IMG/VR virus record: IMGVR_UViG_3300002144_000390
Location: 1 to 36,214 of that record
Direction: 5' to 3' (one strand)
DNA length: 36,214 nucleotides
DNA from: a virus
Shown: positions 13,743 through 22,220 of the stretch, piece by piece
Layout: each line of letters opens with the position of its first letter
How positions within the stretch are numbered: the first letter of the stretch is position 1
Position numbers and translations under genes: made by a program
Notes under the pieces: model-generated
Seen by the model: the letters and a program-made list of their open reading frames with translations, nothing else
What the model was told of the DNA's origin: nothing
Databases searched by the model: none

Positions 13743-14118
13743 TTTTCTGCACCTGTTCATTTACAATTTGACGCCGAAACGCTTCCATTCTGACCCAGTC
13801 CGATCCGTTGAGACCCGCGTTGTTTCGAGTGAAAATTGCAACCCAAAATAGAATGCCGAGGTTTGTCATGGTCTCTGTCAAGATGCCCATCTGGTGGTAC
13901 GAGAATGGTGCGCCAGAGCCGTTGATTAAGTTAATAATGAGCGATATGGCTGTGGTAAAAGCCCACCACGCGATCCACGTCCCAACACCTGTTGCCCAAG
14001 GCGGCATCTGCTGACGCATGACTGAGACAAACATAGTCACCCCGACCGTGACATTGATTGAAAACGAGATACCCCAAAAAAAAGGCATCTGTTCAATAAG
14101 TTGTGTTTGCGCTTCCAT
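13729..14118 (-). CDS. Three-helix membrane protein, holin candidate
   Basis: This 129-residue protein has three hydrophobic segments: about residues 12-34 (PFFWGISFSINVTVGVTMFV), 40-65 (WATGVGTWIAWWAFTTAISL) and 80-97 (TNLGILFWVAIF). It ends in a charged C-terminus (RMEAFRRQIVNEQVQKNENK). Three helices with a short, charged tail and the position directly before the lysozyme fit a class I holin. The preceding gene also encodes a three-helix protein, so one of the two may be the holin and the other an antiholin or accessory protein; the sequence does not tell which. Confidence 0.7.
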   Translation of the reverse strand: MEAQTQLIEQMPFFWGISFSINVTVGVTMFVSVMRQQMPPWATGVGTWIAWWAFTTAISLIINLINGSGAPFSYHQMGILTETMTNLGILFWVAIFTRNNAGLNGSDWVRMEAFRRQIVNEQVQKNENK

Positions 14119-14120
14119 AA

Positions 14121-14522
14121 TTAACCGTCCGGGTTATCTATTTGTTTTTGACGCGGTGTCGGCTCAGTTCTAGCCCCACCGAAAGATGGTCTACTAACTT
14201 CTTGGTAAGACTTCAGCATCGACACGATATCGTCACCCTGACGCGTCTCAAAGAACCGAGCCACCGCACCTAATAATGACCACGCTGAAAACCCGATCAA
14301 GAATGCGGCCGCACCCATCAATTCAGGGGTCTCGTCGCCGAACAATTTCTCAGACAACAACGCCGCCAACAATGATGCCGCAACAGTGCTGACTAGTATT
14401 CGGCTAAAGCCCTCACGCACCGTGCGTGGCCTCATGTAGACGAGCATGGAAAGACCCCCAAGAAACCCACCACCACTGGTCACGATGTGTAAATAAATGG
14501 GGTCTGTGGGGGCGCAAATCAC
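14121..14522 (-). CDS. Membrane protein, second holin or antiholin candidate
   Basis: This 133-residue protein has hydrophobic segments at about residues 11-27 (SGGGFLGGLSMLVYM), 38-57 (ILVSTVAASLLAALL) and 68-90 (LMGAAAFLIGFSAWSLLGAV). Its long polar C-terminus (from about residue 92) contains Arg, Ser and Pro. I choose GTG at 14522 as start because it forms a GTGA overlap with the upstream stop and has AAGGTGG just before it; a GTG three codons earlier (14531) is the alternative. The position and topology fit lysis timing proteins found beside lysozyme genes. No family name is certain. Confidence 0.65.
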   Translation of the reverse strand: MICAPTDPIYLHIVTSGGGFLGGLSMLVYMRPRTVREGFSRILVSTVAASLLAALLSEKLFGDETPELMGAAAFLIGFSAWSLLGAVARFFETRQGDDIVSMLKSYQEVSRPSFGGARTEPTPRQKQIDNPDG

Positions 14523-15199
14523 TTTTTCCACCTTATCGCGGCATACGATTGACCACCACCACCGGGTTGCGAGTCTTTAGTACCGCCACCACCCTGACCC
14601 ACTGTGTTGGTTGCGTAGACTTCGACCGTGTACTCAGTGTTAGGCAACAGACCTGTGATGGTGCCTGTGATGCCTGTCAGCTTAACCACGATGGGTTCAG
14701 CAGGGCTTGCCACAGCCTTGGCGTAGTACGTAAACGGTGTCGTGCCTGTCGTTGGGGCAGTAAGCGCAACATCAATGGTTTTGTCGGTCTTAGCCACAGC
14801 ACTCGTTAAAGTCGGTGCGCTTGGTATGACGGGCTTGGGTGGAGGTGGTGCGCTTGACTTGATACAGACGCTTCCGCTGCCTGTCATCGGCACACCACCA
14901 TTGAAGTTAAATGTTGTACCCACAGAGTCGCACAATAGCGCCCCCGCATCCGTGTGCAAGAAGCCCATTGAGGCGAAAATCTTGCCCACGTAGGGTGTTA
15001 CCGCCACGTCTTGATACACCGTCTTGCCGTCTGCATCAAAACCCGCACGGGCATTTGAAAATGTGACCGCACCACCTTGCTCACCCGAACTGTTACCCGC
15101 TGATGTCATGGGCATAGCGTCGAAATAGTAGACAGGCTTGCTGTCTTCAATTAAGACACGACCATCATCACCAATCGCAAAACCGTTTACATAGTTCAT
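14519..15199 (-). CDS. Fibronectin type III-like virion or host-contact protein
   Basis: In this 226-residue protein, residues 1-105 are an uncharacterised beta-rich region; it begins MNYVNGFAIGDDGRV. A proline hinge (APPPPKPVIPSAP) leads into a fibronectin type III-like domain (about 125-205; core motifs TPFTYYAKAVAS, TGLLPNTEYTVEVYATN). The C-terminus is glycine-rich (GGGG twice) and ends AAIRWKK. It lies downstream of the collar-domain fibre and before the lysis genes, where surface-exposed or adhesive tail proteins are often found. It is probably a minor virion or fibre-associated protein; no enzymatic motif is seen. Confidence 0.7.
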   Translation of the reverse strand: MNYVNGFAIGDDGRVLIEDSKPVYYFDAMPMTSAGNSSGEQGGAVTFSNARAGFDADGKTVYQDVAVTPYVGKIFASMGFLHTDAGALLCDSVGTTFNFNGGVPMTGSGSVCIKSSAPPPPKPVIPSAPTLTSAVAKTDKTIDVALTAPTTGTTPFTYYAKAVASPAEPIVVKLTGITGTITGLLPNTEYTVEVYATNTVGQGGGGTKDSQPGGGGQSYAAIRWKK

Positions 15200-15201
15200 G
15201 C

Positions 15202-15600
15202 TTAAATCCCTTTGACGGTTTCAGGTTCAGGCTCAGGCTCTGGGGGCACCCAAGGCAACATGGGCGAGTACCCGCGCTCAGTGATGGCCGTCTCTAGTGC
15301 CATCTTCTTGACCAATTCTTCAAGGCTTGCGACTTGCTCTTTGCCGATCGTGTCTTTCACCATATCAGCGACCTGAAGTTCTGACAGTTGGTCAAACTTA
15401 ATCTCGGTCAAACCAAACTTGTCGGTCTGAATAAGTGACCGTCCAAAGCTGTGCTGAATCACTGGCTCGATGTCGGGTGAGTTAAAGTCGCCAACAATAC
15501 ATTGACAGTCCCAGTGCGCGACAAATGCGTCTGTATTTGGCGATTCACTTGGTGGCATCACATCAATTTTTGTGACCTTCCATTCGATTTTTGTGTTCAT
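15202..15600 (-). CDS. Probable tail fibre-associated protein (DUF7936-like)
   Basis: This 132-residue protein begins with a beta-strand-like stretch (NTKIEWKVTKIDVMPP) followed by a helical part (SELQVADMVKDTIGKEQVASLEELVKKM). It ends in a Pro-Glu-rich tail (PPEPEPEPE). The order and composition resemble small phage proteins placed just after collar-domain tail fibre genes, which may act as assembly chaperones or accessory subunits. I recall a DUF7936-like N-terminus but cannot confirm it. Its ATG follows the fibre stop immediately (stop 15601-15603), so translation is coupled. Confidence 0.6.
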   Translation of the reverse strand: MNTKIEWKVTKIDVMPPSESPNTDAFVAHWDCQCIVGDFNSPDIEPVIQHSFGRSLIQTDKFGLTEIKFDQLSELQVADMVKDTIGKEQVASLEELVKKMALETAITERGYSPMLPWVPPEPEPEPETVKGI

Positions 15601-16635
15601 TTAAACCCCCGTGAATTGTGCAAAGACAAGTGCGTAATATGGCTGTACGTAGTCTTGACCACCGCCTTCTGCTGTTATTGGCGCAGTAAATGGGTGGGTG
15701 TGATCAGCGCTTACCCCCGCGGTGTTGCCAGCCACGCTATGTGAGTGGTCGATGTTTGCTTCTGCGATGCCGATATAAGTTGCGGATGACAATGTAGTAA
15801 ATGCACTAGGTGCTTGATTGCCAGAAGAAGTCCCACTCGTATAAGCGCCGCCATTTGTACCGATTTGATTTGTAGAAGTTTCTTGATGAATGTGCCCCGG
15901 GTCGCTGACGGCGTGAGTGTGCCCTTGGTTTTTAGACATGGCACCAGTTTGTGAGTCAAAAGCGTGGGTGTGACCTACGCTTTCATTGCCCGTGTTGCCA
16001 TTAACAGACCCGCCGTGGGCGTGACTTGGCATCTGCGCGGTGCTGATCTTAAGTGAGCCACCAGTGGTGCCTTTCGCAAATACACTGCCCGATGCAAGGG
16101 GAAACTTGTCACGCAAATCAACCGTGCCACTTGTACCGTCACAGACATGCCAACCGCTAGGCAACACCGCCGCCGCCGTAAACATTCTGATTTCACCAAC
16201 GATTGCTAATTTATTGGAGATGTTTGCAATTGCACCGTTTATTGTCGTGTCAACGTACTGTTTATTTGTGACGGCCGTCACACCTGACGGGGCTGGCTGA
16301 ACAAACACTTGGGCGTTGCCAACCATCGAAATGCCGTTGGTGCTTACTTCTGCGACCACAGAGCCTTTAGTAGACACCGCAACAATGCCGTCACCTTTAC
16401 GGCAGATTCCCGTGTTGGGGTCGTTTGTGAAAGCCATGCCCGGCGCTGAAGCCGTACCGTCAGCAATGCGTAATGAGCCACGCATCCCGCCAAGACCGTC
16501 ACGGTCAAGTGAGTCGGTCAATGCCGTCGCCATATCGCTCAGCGTGTTGTTTGCCCACTCTGCGGTAATTAACTCACCCGCAGCGACTGGGTTGCCGTCT
16601 GGTAAAAAGTAAACACCGTTTTGATTGCGACTCAT
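15601..16635 (-). CDS. Tail fibre with phage collar domain and His-rich tip
   Basis: This 344-residue receptor-binding candidate has an N-terminal part (MSRNQNGVYFLPDGNPVAAG) that looks like a virion attachment segment, and a middle with trimeric-fibre style repeats. From about residue 145 a phage tail collar domain follows (VGEIRMFTAAAVLPSGWHVCDG, then VDLRDKFPL). Behind it come at least six paired histidines (HAH, HTH, HTH, HIH, HSH, HTH), a pattern in other fibre tips that binds metal ions along the trimer axis. The ATG at 16635 overlaps the stop of the upstream gene (TAATG). It is the last large structural gene before the lysis cassette, which suits a distal fibre. Confidence 0.85.
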   Translation of the reverse strand: MSRNQNGVYFLPDGNPVAAGELITAEWANNTLSDMATALTDSLDRDGLGGMRGSLRIADGTASAPGMAFTNDPNTGICRKGDGIVAVSTKGSVVAEVSTNGISMVGNAQVFVQPAPSGVTAVTNKQYVDTTINGAIANISNKLAIVGEIRMFTAAAVLPSGWHVCDGTSGTVDLRDKFPLASGSVFAKGTTGGSLKISTAQMPSHAHGGSVNGNTGNESVGHTHAFDSQTGAMSKNQGHTHAVSDPGHIHQETSTNQIGTNGGAYTSGTSSGNQAPSAFTTLSSATYIGIAEANIDHSHSVAGNTAGVSADHTHPFTAPITAEGGGQDYVQPYYALVFAQFTGV

Positions 16636-18416
16636 TATTGCTCCCAAGGTTTATATTGATCGTCTTGAATGGCGGCGCCTGTTGCGCCACCAATACCGCC
16701 CGCCCATGATTTCGCGCGCCGTAAAGCGTCAGCCACAGGGTTTTGCCAGTCATACTTTGCGCCTACGCCATACCTACGTCCGAACGTGGAGTGCGCAGCG
16801 GTTGAGCCAACAATCGCGGGAAGCGTAAACATGCTCCCCGGCAAAGCAGCCGCTCCACCGCCAAGTATTAAACTGGTTACACCTAATCGCCCCGCAGTAC
16901 CGCTGTCGGGGTAATTGTTACCTAACACATCGAACGCCGCTTGATGAACGTCTTGGCCTTCGAGCCGCCCTTCACGGAGCGCCGTTGATGCGTTGTTAGA
17001 TTTAGCTTGTTGCCTAAACGCTTTGAGGCCTTGCGCTGGGGTAAAAACCCCATCGCGGTTAGCAGCCCCCTCCGCACCCGATGCACGAGCTGATACTTGG
17101 TACTTGTTGTAGTCGCGGTTGAGGTTGCGCAAAGGTTGAATATCACCACCCAATCCTTGTCGCTCCACTGCATCAAACAAAGCGTTACGCGCGTCTGATA
17201 ATGCGAGTCCAGTACGGCGCTCGGTCATTGACGCGTTAGGCCCTTGGAATTCTTTACTGGACAAACGCATTTCGTTGGTCAAATCTTGAATGCCGCCACC
17301 ATCCATACGTTGTGGCGCGGATGGCCCTACATTTGTAGACACTTGCGCACTAGTGGCTTGCGCACCCCCACCGTTAATGTTCCAAGGTGGAAGGTTATGG
17401 TCGCCACGCATAGCGTTAACTTCAGCGTTAAAATCATTAAGGCCAGAGGTACTTAGGCGACGATTACGCACAATGTCGTCCATCGACTGTTTAATAAGAG
17501 GGTCGTTGGGGTCAAGCATCAAGTCTTTTGTCACTTCAGGGAACTTTTCGCGAAAGTGATTTCCAATGATGTTATGCCCTTCGCTACCAACCTGATTTGA
17601 TTTAATAGGCACGCCGCTTTGTGACATCACATAGGCGTTGTACTCATTGATAGCGCCACGTCGCCCAAAAGCTGTTGAATCCCCGAGAAAAGGGACAGAC
17701 ATCAATTTATCTTCCGTGGATTTAAAAAACGGGCCCGCAGCTCCACCCCAAGTTGGGTAGATGCCTTTGTCTATAAGTTTTTGGGCTTGTGCGGTTGGAT
17801 TGATTGGTCTAAACGCACGGGCCGCAGCACTCATCACGCCCGTGCCAATCATGTCACCCGCTGCTGCATATGCGCCAGCGTTAGCGCGCTTGGCTCCATC
17901 ACCATGGGTGAAAGCCGCGGCTGTAAGCCCTTGAGCTATTGCTCGGGGGAGAAATGACGCGCCGCCCGTACCCACAGCGGCGGCTACTTGTGGAATTGCT
18001 TCAACCAAGCCCCCGCCGATGTTAGGTATGCCCTCTTCTTTGAGCTTATCGACATGGGCCGCGCCCTCATCAATAGTCTGTTGGTGGGGGTAAGCCGCTT
18101 CGTCGCTAGGTGCGCTAAAAGGGTTTAAACTTCCGCCCACTTTGCCAGTACTGTTGAGCATGGGAAACAAACCACCGTAAATCATCTTTTCAGCGCCATG
18201 CTTCATCTGCGCGCCCACCGCTTCATGTAAAGGTGTTTTACCCACCCCAACTTTAGGGCCGTCACCACTAGCGTAGCGCGCAGCCATTTCATCGCGGCGC
18301 TGTGCTGTCGCTTCCTTGTTACCACGAAACAGTGTTGGGGCATCAAACTGATCAAAAGGGTTAGCTACAGCGCCCGAAGAAGCGGGAGCGTCAAACTGGT
18401 CGAAAGGGTTTGACAT
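16635..18416 (-). CDS. Internal virion / DNA ejection protein with PFDQFD motifs
   Basis: This 593-residue protein is without an enzymatic motif. The N-terminus carries two copies of NPFDQFDAP (starting at residues 3 and 19). The middle (about 110-205) is rich in Ala and Gly with hydrophobic stretches (VEAIPQVAAAVGTGGASFLP), and a second such stretch lies near 525-555 (LGVTSLILGGGAAALPGSMF), which could insert into membranes. The rest looks helical. Its place between the transglycosylase-bearing protein and the fibre, and its size, fit a podovirus ejectosome component that leaves the capsid and helps conduct DNA across the envelope. The four-base-style overlap with its upstream neighbour suggests a fixed stoichiometry. 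Confidence 0.72.
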   Translation of the reverse strand: MSNPFDQFDAPASSGAVANPFDQFDAPTLFRGNKEATAQRRDEMAARYASGDGPKVGVGKTPLHEAVGAQMKHGAEKMIYGGLFPMLNSTGKVGGSLNPFSAPSDEAAYPHQQTIDEGAAHVDKLKEEGIPNIGGGLVEAIPQVAAAVGTGGASFLPRAIAQGLTAAAFTHGDGAKRANAGAYAAAGDMIGTGVMSAAARAFRPINPTAQAQKLIDKGIYPTWGGAAGPFFKSTEDKLMSVPFLGDSTAFGRRGAINEYNAYVMSQSGVPIKSNQVGSEGHNIIGNHFREKFPEVTKDLMLDPNDPLIKQSMDDIVRNRRLSTSGLNDFNAEVNAMRGDHNLPPWNINGGGAQATSAQVSTNVGPSAPQRMDGGGIQDLTNEMRLSSKEFQGPNASMTERRTGLALSDARNALFDAVERQGLGGDIQPLRNLNRDYNKYQVSARASGAEGAANRDGVFTPAQGLKAFRQQAKSNNASTALREGRLEGQDVHQAAFDVLGNNYPDSGTAGRLGVTSLILGGGAAALPGSMFTLPAIVGSTAAHSTFGRRYGVGAKYDWQNPVADALRRAKSWAGGIGGATGAAIQDDQYKPWEQ

Positions 18417-20059
18417 CAGATTCCCCCCGGCAACGAGCCATACTTAGACTGAAACGCTGCACGATTTTCAGGCGTATTGTTTTTTCTCAAGAAGTCAACC
18501 GCTGCGGGTGGTGGCCCAGATGGTGTCCCACCAGACTGCGCGCCTCCTCCGGTTGCGCCCCCACTTAAGAGGGGGGTGTATTTAGCTTTTAGGAAAGCCA
18601 CAGCCTCTTGGTCAGCACCGTTTAAGTGACCGTTCTTGGTGAAATAATCTTCCATGAATCGAACGCTGTCTTCACGGAAAGACTTGCGAAGGTTAAACGC
18701 TTTATGCGACGCGTTGTTCGCATCGGTCGTGAACTGCAAACCGGGCACCGCGGTGCTGAACAACTCACGCTCAAGGTTAGAGACTGCGCCCTGCCCCGAA
18801 GGCACTGAGCCTGTTTGCAGAGTGCTATTAAGTTGCATCATGCGTTGCTTATCAGGGTTTGTCTGAAACGCTAACGGCGTGTTGCGCGCGAGGGTATCGT
18901 AAATGTCTCCAGTGGGGTTGCGCTGGTTAAGTTCATAAAATTCATCCATTGCCGCAGCGGTTTGATTTAAACCCTTAACCTCATCGCGCATTTCGTTGAT
19001 ACGTTTTTCTGCCAAGTTGCGCACGGTGCCACCATTACGCTTGTAATCATCCATTGATTTAAATGGCGAGTTGGGCTGAGCAATAAGCTCTAATATTTTG
19101 CTTTCTTCTGCTTGCTTGGTATCGAATTCTTTTTGTCTAATAATTTGCCCATCTTGCGCTGTCTTAGCGTTACTGCCCGCGGTATCCGCGTTTTGTTGTG
19201 CAATTGACTGCATCGCTTGTTGAAGAATAGTTCTGGTTTCGTACTGTTGTTGGTTTTGCGCACGGCGCGCAGCGGCGTCCTCCGCCTGTTGAGCTAGGCG
19301 CAAAGACATCTCAAGCACGCGTTGCTTTTTCTTATCGGTGCCAGCAGGGTTTTCCAAGTAACTGCCCGTCATGGGGTCGACGAAACCGTCGTCGCCCAGC
19401 GGTTTTAAGTCGCGCCCCGTGTTAGCGTCGTCGTACAACGTGTTGCCAAATTTCTGCATACTTTGGTCACGGGAGAGCATCGCGCCCATTGCCAGAGGCA
19501 AATTTTGTCCACGCGATTGGCTGTTACGCGTAATCGCCTCGATGAGCTCTGGCGAGGGTTGGGTGGTGCCAATCAGGCTTTGCGCTTGGCGTACATAGTC
19601 TTGCATGCCCGCTGGGGGCGTGCCGCCTTGGTTGGGGTTCATAGACGTATTGCCTCCATTGACTGAGTCGGCAAGTCTCTTGCCATACTCAAGGGTGTTT
19701 GGGTAGCTCGGGTTCATCGGGTCAGATACGGCGACGCCTTTACGGGCTTTATTCAAACCATTGGGGCCACCGTAGTAGTAAGCGCCTGTAAGCGCCGCAT
19801 CACCGCCTGATTTATCCCAACCTTGTCTGAGGTATCGGATGCCAGCGCGAGAATTGTGGTAATCATTGTTGATGTCCCAGCCTTGGTCAGCCAAGCTCGC
19901 AAACGTGGCTGGCATAACCTGCATGCCGCCTCGAGCGCCACGGTTACTCACGGCGTTTGGGTTGCCACTGGATTCAAACCCACGGGTCTTTCGGGCGATA
20001 GCCTCTAAGGGCGTTCCGAAGATGCCCTCATCGAGAATGGCCTGATCAAACGGCGACAT
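18416..20059 (-). CDS. Internal virion protein with lytic transglycosylase (SLT) domain
   Basis: This is a 547-residue protein. Residues about 15-115 form a lysozyme-like SLT domain: catalytic Glu29 in FESSGNPNAVS, GGMQVMP (44-50), RAGIRYL (71-77) and AYYYGGPNGLNKA (93 onward). It should cut peptidoglycan locally during DNA entry. The remaining 430 residues are mostly helical and Gln/Ala-rich (about 225-320, with a coiled-coil tendency) and end in a Gly/Ser-rich segment. Its N-terminus, SPFDQAILDEG, resembles the PFDQ motif of the next gene. It is the equivalent of T7 gp16 in function, but shorter and with the enzyme at the N-terminus. Confidence 0.9.
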   Translation of the reverse strand: MSPFDQAILDEGIFGTPLEAIARKTRGFESSGNPNAVSNRGARGGMQVMPATFASLADQGWDINNDYHNSRAGIRYLRQGWDKSGGDAALTGAYYYGGPNGLNKARKGVAVSDPMNPSYPNTLEYGKRLADSVNGGNTSMNPNQGGTPPAGMQDYVRQAQSLIGTTQPSPELIEAITRNSQSRGQNLPLAMGAMLSRDQSMQKFGNTLYDDANTGRDLKPLGDDGFVDPMTGSYLENPAGTDKKKQRVLEMSLRLAQQAEDAAARRAQNQQQYETRTILQQAMQSIAQQNADTAGSNAKTAQDGQIIRQKEFDTKQAEESKILELIAQPNSPFKSMDDYKRNGGTVRNLAEKRINEMRDEVKGLNQTAAAMDEFYELNQRNPTGDIYDTLARNTPLAFQTNPDKQRMMQLNSTLQTGSVPSGQGAVSNLERELFSTAVPGLQFTTDANNASHKAFNLRKSFREDSVRFMEDYFTKNGHLNGADQEAVAFLKAKYTPLLSGGATGGGAQSGGTPSGPPPAAVDFLRKNNTPENRAAFQSKYGSLPGGI

Positions 20060-20061
20060 GG

Positions 20062-20394
20062 TTAGCCCATATCAACTGGAAAGGCTTGGGCGCCACCATC
20101 ATTGTTTTGACGCAGCGCTTCAATCAATGCCTGAGTCTGCGCATCACGTTGGCGGTACATTTGGCCACCAAGAGCGTTCTTACCTAATGCCGCGAGGTTT
20201 TGGGTCCATGAGGGCGCGACATAGTGGCCGGACACCATCTGACCTTCGGGTTGCTCCTCGGTCATGTACGCGTTGGTCAACTTACTGTCGGGGAGTGCTG
20301 CCAACCCTGCTGCAAGTTCCCACTGACGTGGGTCTTGCTGTTGAGGCGTGGCACCAAAGCCCTGTGGCTTCTGAAATTGATTTTGATTCGACAT
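20062..20394 (-). CDS. Small Gln-rich internal virion protein candidate
   Basis: This 110-residue protein is Gln- and Asn-rich at both ends (MSNQNQFQKPQGFG; IEALRQNNDGG), with a central segment (AAGLAALPDSKLTNAYMTEE; APSWTQNLAALGKNALGG). I see no enzymatic motif or signal. It lies two bases before the transglycosylase gene within the ejection-protein group, and proteins of this size and composition in this place are usually internal virion components or their assembly partners. Function is inferred from position only. Confidence 0.65.
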   Translation of the reverse strand: MSNQNQFQKPQGFGATPQQQDPRQWELAAGLAALPDSKLTNAYMTEEQPEGQMVSGHYVAPSWTQNLAALGKNALGGQMYRQRDAQTQALIEALRQNNDGGAQAFPVDMG

Positions 20395-20407
20395 CGTATT
20401 CCCCTAG

Positions 20408-21787
20408 TTAACCTGTCATTGCCTTGCCAAGCGCGCCGCCCATTGGGCCACCCAATGCCATACCGCCCATACTGAATAAGCCCGACATCAGCCCCGCGCT
20501 TCCTGCGTTTTGGGCGTTTGAATTAGCCAAGTCAGCTTGGTATTGGTTGTTTACAGCACCGCTGTAATTGACGCCCCCTGAGTTACCTGCGCCCATAAAG
20601 CTAGGCATATTCGGCATAGAAACTTGCTGACCGTTTAGCAAAGCGTTCAAGTTATTGAGCGGTTGCAATTGTTCTTGCTGCGCCATCGTCCATTGACCTT
20701 GACGCAAAGTATTGGCGTAATTTGATTGCGCCATTTCTTGGTTAAACGAGGTGTTGGCGTTGCCGTTATTGAACCCCGCGTTACCCATGTTCATCGCGTT
20801 CTGGTCTTTCATGGCGTTGTTGCCAAACTGACCCGACGCCAATGACTGGTTAAACCCTTGGTTGTTCGCAGCCAATTGGTTCATGTACATTTGATTCGAT
20901 TGGTTCATGCCCGTGTTGATGGCATTGAACTCGTTGCGTGAGCGTTGGTCAGCCAAAGACCGTTGCGCATTATTAAAGGCGCTTGAGCCGGGCGTAAGAC
21001 CCATGTTGTAAAGCTTGGCGTCCATGTTGCTTTGGTCAAGCTCGTTCTGTGGTCGCGCATACTCATTGGCTTTATCTACATACTGCTGAACATACTCAGA
21101 GTTCGAGTCTCCCGGCATCGAGGGTACTTGGCTCGTATCAAGTTGGGTTTGCAATGTAGGTGCTGCGCCCATGTTCTGAAAATTACTTGTGGTTGGAGCT
21201 GCGCCCCAGTCTTGTAATTTAGACTTGTCGATAGGCGTATTAACCGCTTCATTAACTTGAGGCATCAAGCCCAATGCGGTGTCGCTACGACCTTGCTGAA
21301 TTTCCATCTGGCTGTCGAGCGCCTTTTGTGACTCAGGCGACAGTGTCGTGGTTTGTGTCCAGTTGTCATCACCGTAAAAACTGTTACGGTCAGGAGCCGC
21401 CATTGAGGAAGCTTGGTTCTGATTTTTAAGAAGCTGACCGAAACCAAAAGGGTTGTCATCGTATTCACTCGGCTGTGAAGCTGCTTGCGATTGTTGGGTG
21501 TTGTATTGAGACATCGCATTGTCGTAACCAGCTTGGTCAAACGAACGATCATTTGTCCACGTTTGATTACCGTATGGCGTCACAATGTTTGGGCGGTTGG
21601 CAACCGTCTGTTGCTTCATTGCCTCCGCGTTTGACTTAGCCGTAGCTTCAGCCGCAGCGGTGTAATCAGGAACGGCTGGCGAGCTTTTACCGCCCCCACC
21701 AACGCGCCCATCTAATCGACTTGGTGCTTTGGGGTTAATTGGCTCTCCAAGAGCCTCAAGTTCTCTACGCGACCAATAATTCTTCAT
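20408..21787 (-). CDS. Asn/Gln-rich internal virion protein
   Basis: This 459-residue protein is of strikingly low complexity: Asn, Gln, Met, Ala and Gly make up most of residues 60-430 (for example NNQGFNQSLASGQFGNNAM). The N-terminus (KNYWSRRELEALGEPI) and a VTPYGNQTW motif (about 69-77) are more ordered and remind me of a group of phage proteins near ejection genes that are often labelled tail-fibre-domain proteins. The C-terminus is Gly/Met-rich and hydrophobic (SAGLMSGLFSMGGMALGGPM), as in proteins that insert in membranes. I infer an internal or ejected role. The start overlaps the GNAT gene by 23 bases. Confidence 0.65.
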   Translation of the reverse strand: MKNYWSRRELEALGEPINPKAPSRLDGRVGGGGKSSPAVPDYTAAAEATAKSNAEAMKQQTVANRPNIVTPYGNQTWTNDRSFDQAGYDNAMSQYNTQQSQAASQPSEYDDNPFGFGQLLKNQNQASSMAAPDRNSFYGDDNWTQTTTLSPESQKALDSQMEIQQGRSDTALGLMPQVNEAVNTPIDKSKLQDWGAAPTTSNFQNMGAAPTLQTQLDTSQVPSMPGDSNSEYVQQYVDKANEYARPQNELDQSNMDAKLYNMGLTPGSSAFNNAQRSLADQRSRNEFNAINTGMNQSNQMYMNQLAANNQGFNQSLASGQFGNNAMKDQNAMNMGNAGFNNGNANTSFNQEMAQSNYANTLRQGQWTMAQQEQLQPLNNLNALLNGQQVSMPNMPSFMGAGNSGGVNYSGAVNNQYQADLANSNAQNAGSAGLMSGLFSMGGMALGGPMGGALGKAMTG

Positions 21788-22220
21788 GCTTGACCTCCCT
21801 AATCCATTTGCAGTCTTGCTTGTTTAATTTCATAAGCACAATGTCGCCACCGTCATCGTGCATTTCGGGCAACACAGCTAAATGTGTAAAGCCAAGCTTG
21901 CGGTTGTATTCAAGCGCCCTTGTGTTGTGGCTATTGACCACGCCTAAAAGCGCTTCTAAGCGACATTTATTAAAGGCATAGTCAAAGACCGCCCTGAGTA
22001 ATTTACGTGGCGTGTAGCCCTTGCCAGACAGGTTCACATCGTGAATCTGACAGACCTTGCCGATAAAGCCATCAAAGCCGATGACCCACTCAATTTCAAG
22101 CGTTTGAGCATTGACCCAAAAGATGGCCTGAAATTGTTGCGTGGCTTTGACGCCCGTCTCTCTTAACAAGATACTGGCTGCCGTTTCGCGCATCTCTAAA
22201 GTATTTGCAGGTACAAGCAT
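21765..22220 (-). CDS. GNAT-family acetyltransferase
   Basis: This 151-residue protein has a GNAT fold signature: strand/turn DVNLSGKGYTPRKLLRAVFD gives the acetyl-CoA pyrophosphate loop region (a variant of the usual QxxGxG/A), followed by FNKCRLEALLGVVNSHN and NTRALEYNRKLGF, the typical C-terminal motif in which Asn-x-x-Ala precedes the Phe. It is embedded between the beta-propeller tail gene and the internal virion genes, and a GNAT gene in this place recurs in related podoviruses. The target is unknown: it could modify a virion protein, or a host protein late in infection. The ATG at 22220 shares a base with the upstream stop (TGATG). Confidence 0.8.
   Translation of the reverse strand: MLVPANTLEMRETAASILLRETGVKATQQFQAIFWVNAQTLEIEWVIGFDGFIGKVCQIHDVNLSGKGYTPRKLLRAVFDYAFNKCRLEALLGVVNSHNTRALEYNRKLGFTHLAVLPEMHDDGGDIVLMKLNKQDCKWIREVKHEELLVA

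Noticed and set aside
15601-18416. Diversity-generating retroelement near the tail fibre, as in BPP-1-like phages
   Set aside because: No reverse transcriptase, accessory gene or template/variable repeat pair was found; the fibre has a collar domain, not a C-type lectin fold.
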